Origin: Deinococcus yavapaiensis KR-236
GTDB lineage: Bacteria; Deinococcota; Deinococci; Deinococcales; Deinococcaceae
DNA: 64,000 bases
NCBI RefSeq assembly: GCF_003217515.1
Contig: NZ_QJSX01000003.1
Coordinates: 248,001-312,000 of the forward strand
Direction of reading: 5' to 3'
Below, piece by piece: positions 40,200 to 49,086 of the stretch. Position numbers and translations under genes: made by a program. The notes beneath the pieces are model-generated. The model was given only the letters and a program-made list of their open reading frames with translations, did no database searches and was not told the origin of the DNA. The number at the start of each line of letters is the position of its first letter. Position 1 is the first letter of the stretch.

Positions 40200-41261
40200 A
40201 TGCCAACCTCGCCGCCCGTCTTCGACGGTCACAACGATGTCGTTCAGCACCTCTTGGAGTACCGCGAGGGCGGACGGGACTTCCTGCTTCGCAACCCCGA
40301 AGGGCACCTCGACTTGCCCCGCGCCCGAGAAGGCGGCCTCATCGGCGGCTTGTTCGCGCTCATGGCCCTTCCGCCGCGTCCCCCAGAAGACGACTTGACG
40401 ATCACTTCCAGCGGGTACGAGGTTCGGCTCGCGCCACCCCTCGATCCTGGAGGTGCCCGCGCGCAAGTGCTCGCACAACTCGCCGCCCTCGAACACCTCG
40501 AACGCCGCGCCGAGGGACAACTGCGCATCGTGCGCACGAGCGAGCAACTCGCCGCCCTCGACGCGGATGGCCCCCTCGGCATGGTGGTGCACCTCGAAGG
40601 AGCGGACGCGATCGACGCCGACTTCGCCTTGCTGTACGACCTGCACGCGCGAGGACTGCGGTCGCTGGGCTTGGTGTGGAGCCGCCCGAACCGCTTCGGG
40701 CACGGCGTTCCCTTCGCGTACCCTCGCTCGCCGGACACCGGGCCCGGCCTCACGCCCGACGGGAAGGCGCTCGTGCGGGCCTGCAACCGTCTGGGTGTGA
40801 TGATCGACGTGTCGCACCTCAACGAGCGCGGCTTCTGGGACGTCGCGCGGCTGTCGGACGCTCCGCTCGTCGCGACGCACTCCAACGCGCACGCGGTGTG
40901 CCCCTCGACGCGCAACCTCACCGACGATCAGCTCGGCGCGGTGCGTGAATCGGAAGGCGTCGTGGGATTCAACTTCGCCGTGAACGACGTGCGTCCCGAC
41001 GCGCACCTCGACCCGGACACCAACGTGGAGGTGCTGGTGCGCCACGTGGACTACCTGCTGTCGCGCCTTGGCGTGGATGGCGTGGCGCTCGGCTCGGACT
41101 TCGACGGCGCGGTGATGCCGCGCGCCGTCGCCGACGCGAGCCACCTGCCGACGCTGCTGAACGCCCTGAGGACGTTCGGGTACGACGAGGACACGCTCGG
41201 CAAGCTCGCGAGCGGCAACTGGCGGCGGGTGTTGCGGCGCACGTGGCGTGACGAAGCGTGA
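40200..41261 (+). CDS. Membrane dipeptidase-like M19 peptidase
   Basis: 353 residues. The M19 metal site is complete: 'FDGHNDVVQH' (His11, Asp13), the bridging Glu in 'MVVHLEGADAI', His in 'DVSHLNERGF', the substrate-binding 'ATHSNAHAVCPSTRNLTDDQL', and the 'GSDFDG' aspartate. M19 enzymes hydrolyse dipeptides, often with D-residues at the C-terminal side, using two zinc ions. No signal peptide, so cytosolic here. ATG 40200 has no Shine-Dalgarno site; CATGAT lies 8 bases upstream, suggesting a leaderless start. Confidence 0.92.
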   Translation: MPTSPPVFDGHNDVVQHLLEYREGGRDFLLRNPEGHLDLPRAREGGLIGGLFALMALPPRPPEDDLTITSSGYEVRLAPPLDPGGARAQVLAQLAALEHLERRAEGQLRIVRTSEQLAALDADGPLGMVVHLEGADAIDADFALLYDLHARGLRSLGLVWSRPNRFGHGVPFAYPRSPDTGPGLTPDGKALVRACNRLGVMIDVSHLNERGFWDVARLSDAPLVATHSNAHAVCPSTRNLTDDQLGAVRESEGVVGFNFAVNDVRPDAHLDPDTNVEVLVRHVDYLLSRLGVDGVALGSDFDGAVMPRAVADASHLPTLLNALRTFGYDEDTLGKLASGNWRRVLRRTWRDEA

Positions 41262-41307
41262 AACGAGCGAAGAGAAGCGTGGCCATCGCTGCTTCTCTTC
41301 GCTCGTT
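41262..41307. terminator. Hairpin terminator
   Basis: Perfect 17-bp stem with a 12-base loop starting next to the peptidase stop codon. Confidence 0.75.
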
Positions 41308-41438
41308 CGAGTCACTCCTTCTTGAATCCGCCTGCCGTGAACACCACGTCGGCGCACGAAGGCCCGAGGATCACACGTCGCGCTTCATCCGCGCCCCTCT
41401 AGCGTTCCACCCGCCGAGATCCGCCCACGCGTCTCCTG

Positions 41439-42431
41439 TCACTTCACCCCGCCGAGGTCGAACACGAGGCCGTGGCTGTTCGGTTCGCGCAGCACGAGCG
41501 ACTTCAGCCCGACGCCTTGCGGCGCGACGAACACGAGCCGCACGCGGTACTCCTCGCCGGGCTTGAGGCTGCGGCCCGTCGCTTCCTCGGGACGGCTGCC
41601 CTTCGCGAGCAGCCAGTACTTGACGGGCTCGCCGTCCGCGTCCACGAGCTCCGGCCAGAATCGGCCGCTGCCCGGCGTGTCCTCGTCGGCCCCGGCGTTC
41701 TTGATCGTCAGCGTGGCGAGCACGAGGCGCTTGCCCGACGGCGCGTCGCGCCCGTTCATCGCCTCGCCCGAGAAGGTGACGTCCTCCAGCTTGACGTCGT
41801 AACGCCCGACGGGGTAGAAGACGTTCATCTTCGCGGGGCCGTCGGCGAGCGCCGTGGCGCCGCTCGCGTCCTTGGGGTCGGCGAACGGAACGGGCAACTT
41901 CTGCACGACGCCGCGCAAGTCGTAGCGCAGGACGGGGTCGGCGTCGCGCTGCACGATGAGCTTGGGAACCACGCCGCTGGCAGGCACGCGAATGACCGCC
42001 GTGACCTCGACTTTTTGCGCGGGCTTGATGCTGCCCGTGAACGGCGTGCTCGTCCCGGCGCGCACGAAGGTCTGCTCGTTGCTGAAGTTGACGTCGAGCG
42101 CGTCGACCGCCGTGAACGACAGGCCGTAGAGATCGGTGTCCTGCTTTTGAGGATTGTGCGCCGTGAAGCGCAGCACCAAGAGCTTCTCGTTGGCCTTCGG
42201 CACGATCGTGAGCGTGCCGAGCAACGCGCGCGTGGTCGTGTACGACGCGCTCACCAGCGTGATGTTGATCGGGTCGCGCTTGCCGATGGTGAAGGTCTGA
42301 CCGATCTTGGCGTTTTGCCCGTCGAGTTGCGTCGTGCCCATCACGGCGGGCGCGGTGGCGGGCGGATTGGCGGCGAAGGCGGTGGTGGCGAGTGCGAGCG
42401 TCAAGGCGGGCAGGATGATTGGGACACGCAT
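41439..42431 (-). CDS. Secreted 'LDGQNAK' family protein (tandem copy 1)
   Basis: 330 residues, signal peptide to about 21. Nearly collinear with the next gene: 'VMGTTQLDGQNAKIGQTFTIGK', 'KLLVLRFTAHNPQKQDTDLYGLSFTAVD', 'VVPKLIVQRDADPVLRYDLRG', a second beta half ('VLATLTIKNAGADEDTPG'), and the C-terminal 'REPNSHGLVFDLGGVK'. Two DUF4352-like sandwich halves are probable, by eye. GGAGGAAT precedes the ATG. The copy at 8957 is more diverged. A role as a surface accessory protein is inference. Confidence 0.82.
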   Translation of the reverse strand: MRVPIILPALTLALATTAFAANPPATAPAVMGTTQLDGQNAKIGQTFTIGKRDPINITLVSASYTTTRALLGTLTIVPKANEKLLVLRFTAHNPQKQDTDLYGLSFTAVDALDVNFSNEQTFVRAGTSTPFTGSIKPAQKVEVTAVIRVPASGVVPKLIVQRDADPVLRYDLRGVVQKLPVPFADPKDASGATALADGPAKMNVFYPVGRYDVKLEDVTFSGEAMNGRDAPSGKRLVLATLTIKNAGADEDTPGSGRFWPELVDADGEPVKYWLLAKGSRPEEATGRSLKPGEEYRVRLVFVAPQGVGLKSLVLREPNSHGLVFDLGGVK

Positions 42432-42470
42432 GGAATTCCTCCGGGCGACCTCGTCGGCCGCGATGACGAA

Positions 42471-42501
42471 ACCTTAGCGATCCGAGCATGGCTGGCGAGT
42501 G
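42471..42501 (-). promoter_or_regulatory. Promoter, CAC variant, for the gene starting at 42431
   Basis: CACTCG, 19 bases, TAAGGT. The downstream leader closely resembles that of the copy at 43591. Confidence 0.45.
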
Positions 42502-42540
42502 TGGCGCGAGGAGGCGTCTCGCCTCGCGTCGTTCGGATCC

Positions 42541-42590
42541 TCGAAAGCGAGAAGCGCCGAGCGTCATCGCTCGGCGCTTCTCGCTTTCGA
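42541..42590. terminator. Hairpin terminator
   Basis: Perfect 23-bp stem with loop TCAT, right after the gene ending at 42593; the longest stem in the window. Confidence 0.85.
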
Positions 42591-42592
42591 AA

Positions 42593-43591
42593 TCACTTCA
42601 CGGCGCTGAGGTCGAACACGAGGCCGTGGCTGTTCGGCTCGCGCAGCACGAGCGACTTCAGCCCGACGCCTTCCGGCGCGACGAACACGAGCCGCACGCG
42701 GTACTCCTCGCCGGGCTTCACGGCGCGGTTGATGGCTTCCTCGGGGCGGCTGCCCTTCGCGAGCAGCCAGAACTCGACGGGTTCGCCGTCCGCGTCGAGC
42801 AGTTCGGAGCGGAAGCTGTAGTGCGACGGGCTGTCGGCGTCCGCGCCGAGATTCTTCATGACGACCGTCGCGAGGACGTAGCGCTTGCCCGAGGGCGGCG
42901 TGCGGCCCAGCATGGCCTCGGTCGAGAACGCGACGCTTTCGAGCGTCATGTCGTAACGCCCGACCGGGTAGGTCTTGCCGAGCGCGCCGGGCGCGTCTCC
43001 GAGGGCCGTGGCGCCGCTCGTGTCCTTCGGATCGGTGAACGGGGCGGGCACGGCGGTCGCTTGACCGCGCAGGTCGTAGCGCAGCACGAGGCCGTCGCCG
43101 CGTTGCACGATGAGTTTCGGCACGACGCCCGTCGCGGGCACGCGAATCACGGCGACCACGTCGATCTTCTGCGCGGGCTTGAGGCGCGCGTTGTACGGCT
43201 CGTTCGTGTCGGCGCGGACGAAAGTGCCTTCGCTGACGTGGTTGACGTCCTTGACGTCGACCGCCGTGAACTTCAGGCCGTAGAGGTCGGTGTCTTGCTT
43301 GTTGGGGTTGTGCGCGGTGAAGCGCAGCACGAGAAGCTTCTCGTCCGCCTTCGGCACGATGGTGGTCGTGCCCATCACGAAGCGCGTCGTCGTGAAGCTC
43401 GCGCGTTGCAGCGTGATGTTGATCGGGCTTTGCTTGCCGATGGTGAAGGTCTGGCCGATCTTGGCGTTTTGCCCGTCGAGCTGCGTCGTGCCCATCACGG
43501 CGGGCGTGGTGGTCTTGGCGGGGGGGTTGGCGGCGAAGGCGGTGGTGGCGAGTGCGAGCGTCAAGGCGGGCAGAATGATTCGAACACGCAT
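42593..43591 (-). CDS. Secreted 'LDGQNAK' family protein (tandem copy 2)
   Basis: 332 residues. It shares the signal peptide almost exactly with copy 1 ('ILPALTLALATTAFAANPPA') and the same two-half fold: 'VMGTTQLDGQNAKIGQTFTIGK', 'KLLVLRFTAHNPNKQDTDLYGLKFTAVD', 'VVPKLIVQRGDGLVLRYDLRG', C-terminal 'REPNSHGLVFDLSAVK'. A 23-bp terminator separates the copies and each has its own promoter, so they can be expressed separately. GGAGGAAT precedes the ATG at 43591. Confidence 0.82.
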   Translation of the reverse strand: MRVRIILPALTLALATTAFAANPPAKTTTPAVMGTTQLDGQNAKIGQTFTIGKQSPINITLQRASFTTTRFVMGTTTIVPKADEKLLVLRFTAHNPNKQDTDLYGLKFTAVDVKDVNHVSEGTFVRADTNEPYNARLKPAQKIDVVAVIRVPATGVVPKLIVQRGDGLVLRYDLRGQATAVPAPFTDPKDTSGATALGDAPGALGKTYPVGRYDMTLESVAFSTEAMLGRTPPSGKRYVLATVVMKNLGADADSPSHYSFRSELLDADGEPVEFWLLAKGSRPEEAINRAVKPGEEYRVRLVFVAPEGVGLKSLVLREPNSHGLVFDLSAVK

Positions 43592-43630
43592 GGGATTCCT
43601 CCTGGCGACCTCTTCGGTCGTGATGACGCA

Positions 43631-43661
43631 ACCTTAGTGGCCTCAGGGTGGCTGCACGATG
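43631..43661 (-). promoter_or_regulatory. CAT-N22-YANNNT promoter for the gene starting at 43591
   Basis: CATCGT, 19 bases, TAAGGT, then a 39-base leader. Confidence 0.55.
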
Positions 43662-43745
43662 TTGCGCGCCGAACTCGGCGTCTAAGCCGCTCGACGGATG
43701 CGGCGCGGCGAGAGTCTCGGTACGCTCGACGGGAAGGAGGGATCT

Positions 43746-43790
43746 ATGCCTGGCACTGCGCGCGGCGCCGTCTTCGGCCTCGGGGACTGA
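43746..43790 (+). CDS. Possible leader peptide upstream of MFS gene
   Basis: A 14-residue open frame, MPGTARGAVFGLGD, has an excellent Shine-Dalgarno site (AAGGAGG, 5 bases from the ATG) and a TACGCT box about 20 bases upstream of its ATG. Its stop codon lies within a GGGGA/TCCCC hairpin, 142 bases before the MFS start. Short peptides in that position can control exporter genes by ribosome stalling. No homologue is known to me; this is a proposal from position and signal strength only. Confidence 0.35.
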   Translation: MPGTARGAVFGLGD

Positions 43791-43932
43791 GTTCCCCTCG
43801 AGTCCGTGAACAATTCATTCGCCGCGAACGCCTCGGTTCGCGAGCGCACGGTGAACTCGTGGGGAACGCGCTGGCCCGTCGCCTGCCGTTGCTCGTCGTG
43901 CCTTCGTGGCACGTTTCGCCGTGGAGTGTTTC

Positions 43933-45156
43933 ATGTCGATGTCCCGTTCGTTCGATCGCCGTCCCTTCTTCGCCTTGCTCGTCGCCAACGCCTTGTCCTG
44001 GCACGGCTCGGCCGTCACGTCGCTCGCCGTGCCTTGGTTCGTTCTGCAAGGCACGAACAGCCCGACCTTGACCGGCGTCGTCGCGTTGTGCGGCCTGCTC
44101 GGAAGCGCGGCGTCCTTCGCGCTCGGCGGCCCCCTCGTCGACCGACTCGGTCACCGTGAGGCCAGCGTGCTCGCCGACTTGCTGAGCGCCGCCGCCGTCG
44201 CGGCGATGCCCGCGCTGTACGCTTCGGGGCACTTGTCGTTTCCGCTGCTCGCCGCCTTGACGTTCGCGCGCGCCGTGCTCGACGGCCCAGGCAACACGGC
44301 GCGCGCGAGCTTGCTGCCCGACTTGGCGCGTCAGGGCGGCTTGGAGTTGGAGCGCGCCAACACCCTCGGCGAAATCGCGGAAAGCGGCGCGGGCTGGACG
44401 GGTCCGCTGCTGGGCGGCGTGTTGATCGCCTCGCTCGGCGCGCACGCGGTGCTGTGGATCGACGCGGCGTCCTTCGTCGTGTCGGCGGCGCTCGTCGCCT
44501 TCGCCGTTCCCTCGAACCGCTCGCCTTTCCTCGTCGGTTCGAGGAGCGCCGCCGCCGATTTCTGGGGAGGTTGGCGCTTCTTGTGGGCCGACGGTCCTCT
44601 GCGCGTCATCTTCGGATCGAGCGTCGTGTTCAGCGCGCTCATGGCCGCCTTGTTCGCGGTGGTGCTGCCGGTCTTCGCACGCGGGGCGGGCGGCGCGGTC
44701 GGATTGGGCGCGGTCGTGTCCGCGTTCGGGCTCGGTTCGGTGCTGGGCTCCGTGGCGTTCGGACGGTTCGGGCACGCTTGGTCGAGGCGAACGACCTTCC
44801 TCGTGAGCGTGTGGGGCTTGTGCGGCATTTTCGTGGCGCTCGCGTGCTTCGCCGACCCGAGGGTCGTCGTCGCAGCTTGCTTCCTCGGCGGGTTGATCGC
44901 CGGACCGAACGGCCCGCTCATTCCGACGGTGCTGCAAGAGCGCACGCCCGACGCGTTGCGGGCGAGGGTCGTGGCGGCGTCGAGCGCGTTGACGCTCGTC
45001 GCGTCGCCGCTCGGCGTGCTGCTCGGAGGCGCCGCCTTGGAGCGCTGGTCTTTCTCCGCCACGCTCCTCGGCATGGCAATCGTGTTCGCGCTCGGCGTGC
45101 TGAGCGCGACGTTCGACGGCGGCTTGCGGGCAGTGGACGAGCCCGTCGCCCGTTGA
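43933..45156 (+). CDS. MFS transporter
   Basis: 407 residues, twelve predicted transmembrane helices. The loop 2-3 motif is 'GGPLVDRLGHREASVLADLL' (variant of motif A), 'FARAVLDGPGNTARASLLPDL' follows, and the second half has 'GSVAFGRFGHAWSRRTTF' and 'GPLIPTVLQERTPDALRARVVAASSAL'. This is the MFS_3/EntS-like group that exports siderophores, macrolides or other drugs. The substrate is unknown. I chose the ATG at 43933 with GGAG 6 bases upstream over a GTG nine codons earlier. It converges with the LRVWYE gene with 14 bases between. Confidence 0.88.
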   Translation: MSMSRSFDRRPFFALLVANALSWHGSAVTSLAVPWFVLQGTNSPTLTGVVALCGLLGSAASFALGGPLVDRLGHREASVLADLLSAAAVAAMPALYASGHLSFPLLAALTFARAVLDGPGNTARASLLPDLARQGGLELERANTLGEIAESGAGWTGPLLGGVLIASLGAHAVLWIDAASFVVSAALVAFAVPSNRSPFLVGSRSAAADFWGGWRFLWADGPLRVIFGSSVVFSALMAALFAVVLPVFARGAGGAVGLGAVVSAFGLGSVLGSVAFGRFGHAWSRRTTFLVSVWGLCGIFVALACFADPRVVVAACFLGGLIAGPNGPLIPTVLQERTPDALRARVVAASSALTLVASPLGVLLGGAALERWSFSATLLGMAIVFALGVLSATFDGGLRAVDEPVAR

Positions 45157-45170
45157 CGGCGTCGTTTCCG

Positions 45171-45380
45171 CTACGTGATGGCGTCGGTCGAGCTTTCCTG
45201 GAAGTGTCGGCCGAGGAAGTGCAGCAGCGCGTCGGGTTCCGAGAAGTAGCGCCGCCGAGGATCGTTCGGCAGCAGGACGGACGCGCGCCACACGGGGCGT
45301 GGGCCGTCGAACTCGTACCAGACGCGCAGCAGGTAGATGTCGTGCGTGGTGGACGCGAGGGGGAAACCGTATTCGTTCAT
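45171..45380 (-). CDS. Small 'LRVWYE' protein
   Basis: 69 residues, paralogue of the 64-residue product at 1852-2046: 'YLLRVWYEFDGPRPVWRASVLLP', then 'RRRYFSEPDALLHFLGRHF', matching 'YVLRVWYE', 'WRASIRI' and 'RRHFATIDDCIEHLYGEL'. It has no known domain. GGAGG lies 6 bases before the ATG. The -10 may be TACGGT at about 45420 with CAGGCT 19 bases upstream, a weak form of the common promoter. The region to the right (45381-45537) holds no gene. Confidence 0.75.
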   Translation of the reverse strand: MNEYGFPLASTTHDIYLLRVWYEFDGPRPVWRASVLLPNDPRRRYFSEPDALLHFLGRHFQESSTDAIT

Positions 45381-45537
45381 GAGAGACCTCCGGCAGCGGG
45401 CGAACTCGCTTGACGCGACCGTAGCGCGCCTCGCGTGATTCCAGCCTGATCGGCGCCGCTCGGACTCGACCGCCGAGGTCCAGCTCCACGCGGCGGACGG
45501 GTGGAACGTGTCCTGGCGCGCCTCCAACCAAACTTGC

Positions 45538-45574
45538 GAAGCGCGAGGACGAAACGATTTCGTCCTCGCGCTTC
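45538..45574. terminator. Hairpin terminator
   Basis: Perfect 17-bp stem, loop CGA, downstream of the large regulator ending at 45623. Confidence 0.8.
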
Positions 45575-45622
45575 ATGTCCCCGTGGTCCGTGACGCTCGA
45601 ACGAAGTCGGCGCGCGGCGTCT

Positions 45623-48600
45623 TCAGCGAGTCGACGCGGGAGGCGCCGCGAGATCCTCGACGGCGAGCGGTCGCAGGCGAGGCTGGTTCAAGAACGACGC
45701 GAGATAGGCGGGCGGCACGTCTTCACGGGCCGCTCGTTGCACCCAGGCGTGGAAGGCGTCGCGCGCCGCCGCGCCGAGTTCGGGTGATGTGGCGGCCGCG
45801 ACTCGGGCGCGCACGTCGAGTTCCTCGGCGAGCGAGATGGTGCCCGCCGCGCCGATCTCGTCGCCGTTCGACCAGGAAGTCGCAGGCAAGTCGAGGGCGA
45901 GGCGAGCGGCGTTGAGGCGCACCTCGGCCGCCACGGCCACGCCGCGCAAGCCGTGCTCGCGCGCCTTCGCTCGCGTGTCTTCCAAGAGGCTGAGGCGATC
46001 TCGCGGCGGCAGGTGCGCCGCGCGCACGAGATCGAGCCGCGCCGTCCACCACACCGACACGTCTCCGACGCGCGCCGCCTCTCGAATGGCGGCGCGCGCT
46101 TCTTCGACGCAGCCGAGGTCGGTGAACAGGTGCGCGACGAGCACGCGCGGCTCGGGCAATTGATTCGCCGATGCGGGCAGCGACGCCAGCAGGGCGCGCG
46201 CGAGCGAGAGCGCCTCGTCGAAGGCGCCGAGCTCGGCGAGGAGCACGGCGCGCCACGCGTCGATCTCCGGTTGCCACAGCGCCGCGTGCATGATCTCGAT
46301 CCCCTTCGCTTCGTCCAGCAGGCGAAGCGCGTGCGCGAAGCGACCCTCGGCGTGATCGCAGTGCGCCTCCGTCAGCCGCATGAAGACGCGTTGCGTCGCG
46401 TAGTCCGCGCCCGCGCGCACGTCCGTGCGCATGCGGTCCAGCGCGCCGCGCGCGGCGCGCACGTCACCGAGCATGACCTGCACGCTCGCCGACTTTTGCG
46501 CGCAACTGACCGCCGACTGCACGTCGCCCGAGCTGCGAAACAGCCTCTCGGCGGTCTCGACGTGCTGCAGCGCTTCGCGCGGTTGATGGCGAACGAGGTA
46601 CAGCCCGTAGAGTTCGTGCGTCTTGGCGCGCAAGGACGTGTTGCCGTGCGTCTCGCCAATGGCCAGCATGCGGTCGAGCCACGCGGTGGGATTCGGAACG
46701 AAGCGCCGCAGGTAGCTAGCGAACACCAGCACTTCCAGCAAGTCCGCTTCCAAGCGCGGGTCGGCAGTCTGCTCCGCCCACGCCAAGCCCTGCTCGGCGA
46801 GTTCGGCGGCACGGTCCGCTTCGCCCGCCATGGTGAGGGCCGCGCTTTCCAGGCGATGCGCGATCGCGCGACGTCTCGGCGTGACGGCCCATTCGTGCAG
46901 GCGGCGAGCGAGTGCGCCGAGGTCCTCGGCGCGCTCCAGGTAAAACAACGCCTCGCCTTGGCGGTTCCACGCGTCGAAGGCCGCGTCCAACTCGCCCGCC
47001 GCCCAAAAGGCGTCGGCGGCTTCTCCGAGGTTCTCGGCGGCCGTGTCGCGCAGAAAGCGCGCGGCGGCGACTTCGGCGGCCTTCAAGAGCAGCGGCGCGG
47101 CGAGGGCGGGCTTGCCGCCTTCGAGCCAGTGGCGGGCGATGCGCGCGGGGTGCGCGCCGTGCCGCTCCAATGCGCGGGCGGCGCCGCGGTGCAGCAAGGG
47201 CCGCACGGACGACGGCACGCTTTGACGCACCGCCTCGGCGACGAGGTCGTGCGAGAAGCCGTCGCCGCGCACGATCTGCGCTCCCTCCAGCTCCTCCCAC
47301 GCGCTCAAGAGGTCCAGCACGGGCGCGCCGAGCGTCTCGGCGATGAGTTCCACGTCGAAGTCGCGTTGCAGCACGGCGGCGGCCCGCGCTGCTTGTAGCG
47401 CGGGCGTCGATACCAGCCCGAGGCGCCGCTCGACGAGCTGACCGACTTTCGGAGGCAACGGCAGCCGTTCGGGCAGGTCCTCGGTGAGCTGGTTGGTCTG
47501 TATGAGGTGGCGAATCGTTTCCAGCAAGAAGAGCGGGTTGCCGCCGCTGTGCGCGCGCAAGCGGGCGCGAACGTCGGCGCGGCTCGGCACGCCGACGTCC
47601 GCCATGAGCGCGTCGAGGCCGTCCTCGCCGAGCGGTTCGACGTCGATCAGCACGCCCAGCCCTTCTTCCACGATCCGCAAGATGAGCGCCTCGCTCTCCG
47701 GCGCGACCTCGTCTCGGCGGTAGGTGACGAGCATCGGCGGCATCCGGCCCTGGCTGCCCGCCGGAGGCGGCTGCGTCCACATGAACACGCCGTCTTGATT
47801 CGAGTGGTAGTCGTAGAACTGCCAGTCGTCCACGAGCACGCACGCGAGGTGCCGCGTGCGCTCCAAGAAGAACACTTGCATGGCTTGGCGCAGGCGCAAC
47901 ACGTCGGCCTCGTCACGCAGCGGTTGCAGCGTCTCGTCGGGACGGGCGAGCTCGGGCACGACGCGCGACAGTTCCTTGCGCACCCACTCCGCGATCGGCA
48001 CGTCCGGCCAGCGTTCCAGCACCAGCCTGACGTTGCGGGCGGAGGACGCGAACGGAACGTGCGCGTCGCCAGGACGGCCCGCGTACGTGAAGAACTCCCC
48101 TTTGCTGGCCGCGAATTCCTGCGCGAGGCGCGTCTTGCCCGCGCCGGGAGCGCCTCGCAGGTAGATGTACGGCACGGTGCCCCACGCGGCTTCCAAGCTC
48201 GCCCACTCCGCCTCACGTCCCACCAAGTTCGGAGGGCGCTGCACGGCGAGCGGCAAGGCGCTCGGCTTCACGACGTGCACGCTCGGCACGGTGCCCCGCT
48301 CGATCTGCGCGGCGAGCGCGGCGGTCTCCGGCAAGGGATCGGCGCCGAATTCGCGCCGCAGCACCTCGCGGCACTTGTGGTACGCCTTGAGGGCGGCGGC
48401 GCGGTCGCCGCGCAGGTAGTGCAGGCGCATGAGGCGTCGCCAAGCCTCTTCGGAAATCGGGTCGAGGTCCAGCAGGGCGCGCACGAGCACAGCCGCGTCG
48501 TCGAGCGCTCCGTCACGTTCGAGGCGGTCGGCTTCCGCGCGGCTCGCGTGCGCGCGCCACTCTGCCCAGCGTTCCTGCTCGGACAGCAGCCAGTCTTCAA

Positions 48601-48991
48601 GTTCAGGGCAATCGTCGTAGACGAGCCCGCCGAGAAGGCCGCCCGCGCGGTCGAGGAACTCCGCGTGACGTCCACGCGTGTAGAGGTCGCGCGCTTCGAG
48701 CGCGTCCACGACGAGATCGGCCGACAAGGTCAGGATGTCGGCGCCCGCGACCCACTCCTGCCCCGTGGCGAGGCGAAGCTTGCGTAGAAGTTGCGAGAGA
48801 TTGTTCCTCGCCGTCGCTTCGGGCGAGGTGGGCCACAGCAATCCGACGAGGCGCGCGCGCGTCGTCGGGCCTTCGAGGGCGAGGTACGCCAGGCACGCGG
48901 CCGTCTTGCGCTCCACGGCGAGGCGCGCGCCGTCCGGACCTTCGAGGACGACCGGCTCGAACAGGTGAAACCGCCACGGCACGCTGTTCAT
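45623..48991 (-). CDS. BTAD-AAA-TPR transcriptional regulator
   Basis: 1122 residues. Winged helix ('VERKTAACLAYLALEGPTTRARLVGLLWP'), BTAD ('AWRRLMRLHYLRGDRAAALKAYHKC', to about 240), NTPase with 'GAPGAGKT' (about 285) and 'LACVLVDDWQFYD', helical region, and C-terminal TPRs (about 680-1080: 'ALLRFT'-type turns are absent, but 'AELAEQGLAWAEQTADPRLEADLL' and 'ALRLLDEAKGIEI' are clear). Third member of the set at 33938-39352, but encoded apart. TACCAT lies 8 bases before ATG, so the start may be leaderless. Its ligand and targets are unknown. Confidence 0.88.
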   Translation of the reverse strand: MNSVPWRFHLFEPVVLEGPDGARLAVERKTAACLAYLALEGPTTRARLVGLLWPTSPEATARNNLSQLLRKLRLATGQEWVAGADILTLSADLVVDALEARDLYTRGRHAEFLDRAGGLLGGLVYDDCPELEDWLLSEQERWAEWRAHASRAEADRLERDGALDDAAVLVRALLDLDPISEEAWRRLMRLHYLRGDRAAALKAYHKCREVLRREFGADPLPETAALAAQIERGTVPSVHVVKPSALPLAVQRPPNLVGREAEWASLEAAWGTVPYIYLRGAPGAGKTRLAQEFAASKGEFFTYAGRPGDAHVPFASSARNVRLVLERWPDVPIAEWVRKELSRVVPELARPDETLQPLRDEADVLRLRQAMQVFFLERTRHLACVLVDDWQFYDYHSNQDGVFMWTQPPPAGSQGRMPPMLVTYRRDEVAPESEALILRIVEEGLGVLIDVEPLGEDGLDALMADVGVPSRADVRARLRAHSGGNPLFLLETIRHLIQTNQLTEDLPERLPLPPKVGQLVERRLGLVSTPALQAARAAAVLQRDFDVELIAETLGAPVLDLLSAWEELEGAQIVRGDGFSHDLVAEAVRQSVPSSVRPLLHRGAARALERHGAHPARIARHWLEGGKPALAAPLLLKAAEVAAARFLRDTAAENLGEAADAFWAAGELDAAFDAWNRQGEALFYLERAEDLGALARRLHEWAVTPRRRAIAHRLESAALTMAGEADRAAELAEQGLAWAEQTADPRLEADLLEVLVFASYLRRFVPNPTAWLDRMLAIGETHGNTSLRAKTHELYGLYLVRHQPREALQHVETAERLFRSSGDVQSAVSCAQKSASVQVMLGDVRAARGALDRMRTDVRAGADYATQRVFMRLTEAHCDHAEGRFAHALRLLDEAKGIEIMHAALWQPEIDAWRAVLLAELGAFDEALSLARALLASLPASANQLPEPRVLVAHLFTDLGCVEEARAAIREAARVGDVSVWWTARLDLVRAAHLPPRDRLSLLEDTRAKAREHGLRGVAVAAEVRLNAARLALDLPATSWSNGDEIGAAGTISLAEELDVRARVAAATSPELGAAARDAFHAWVQRAAREDVPPAYLASFLNQPRLRPLAVEDLAAPPASTR

Positions 48992-49044
48992 GATGCTCTA
49001 TGGTACCACCAACGTAAGAAGCGTTACACAAGTGACATGGACGA

Positions 49045-49074
49045 GGGCCGCCCCTCACGAACGAAGGGCGGCCC
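49045..49074. terminator. Hairpin terminator
   Basis: 9-bp GGGCCGCCC stem with a 12-base loop after the cupredoxin gene at 49087. Confidence 0.6.
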
Positions 49075-49086
49075 CGCCGAAGATGC

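Larger units (their letters stand above)
43592..43932. other. Intergenic region with promoters and MFS leader
   Basis: It holds the promoter of the leftward secreted gene (43631-43661), a probable rightward promoter (TACGCT at 43721), a 14-codon open frame (43746-43790) and about 140 bases of GC-rich untranslated leader before the MFS gene. A GGGGA-CTGAGT-TCCCC hairpin overlaps the end of the short frame. Confidence 0.45.
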
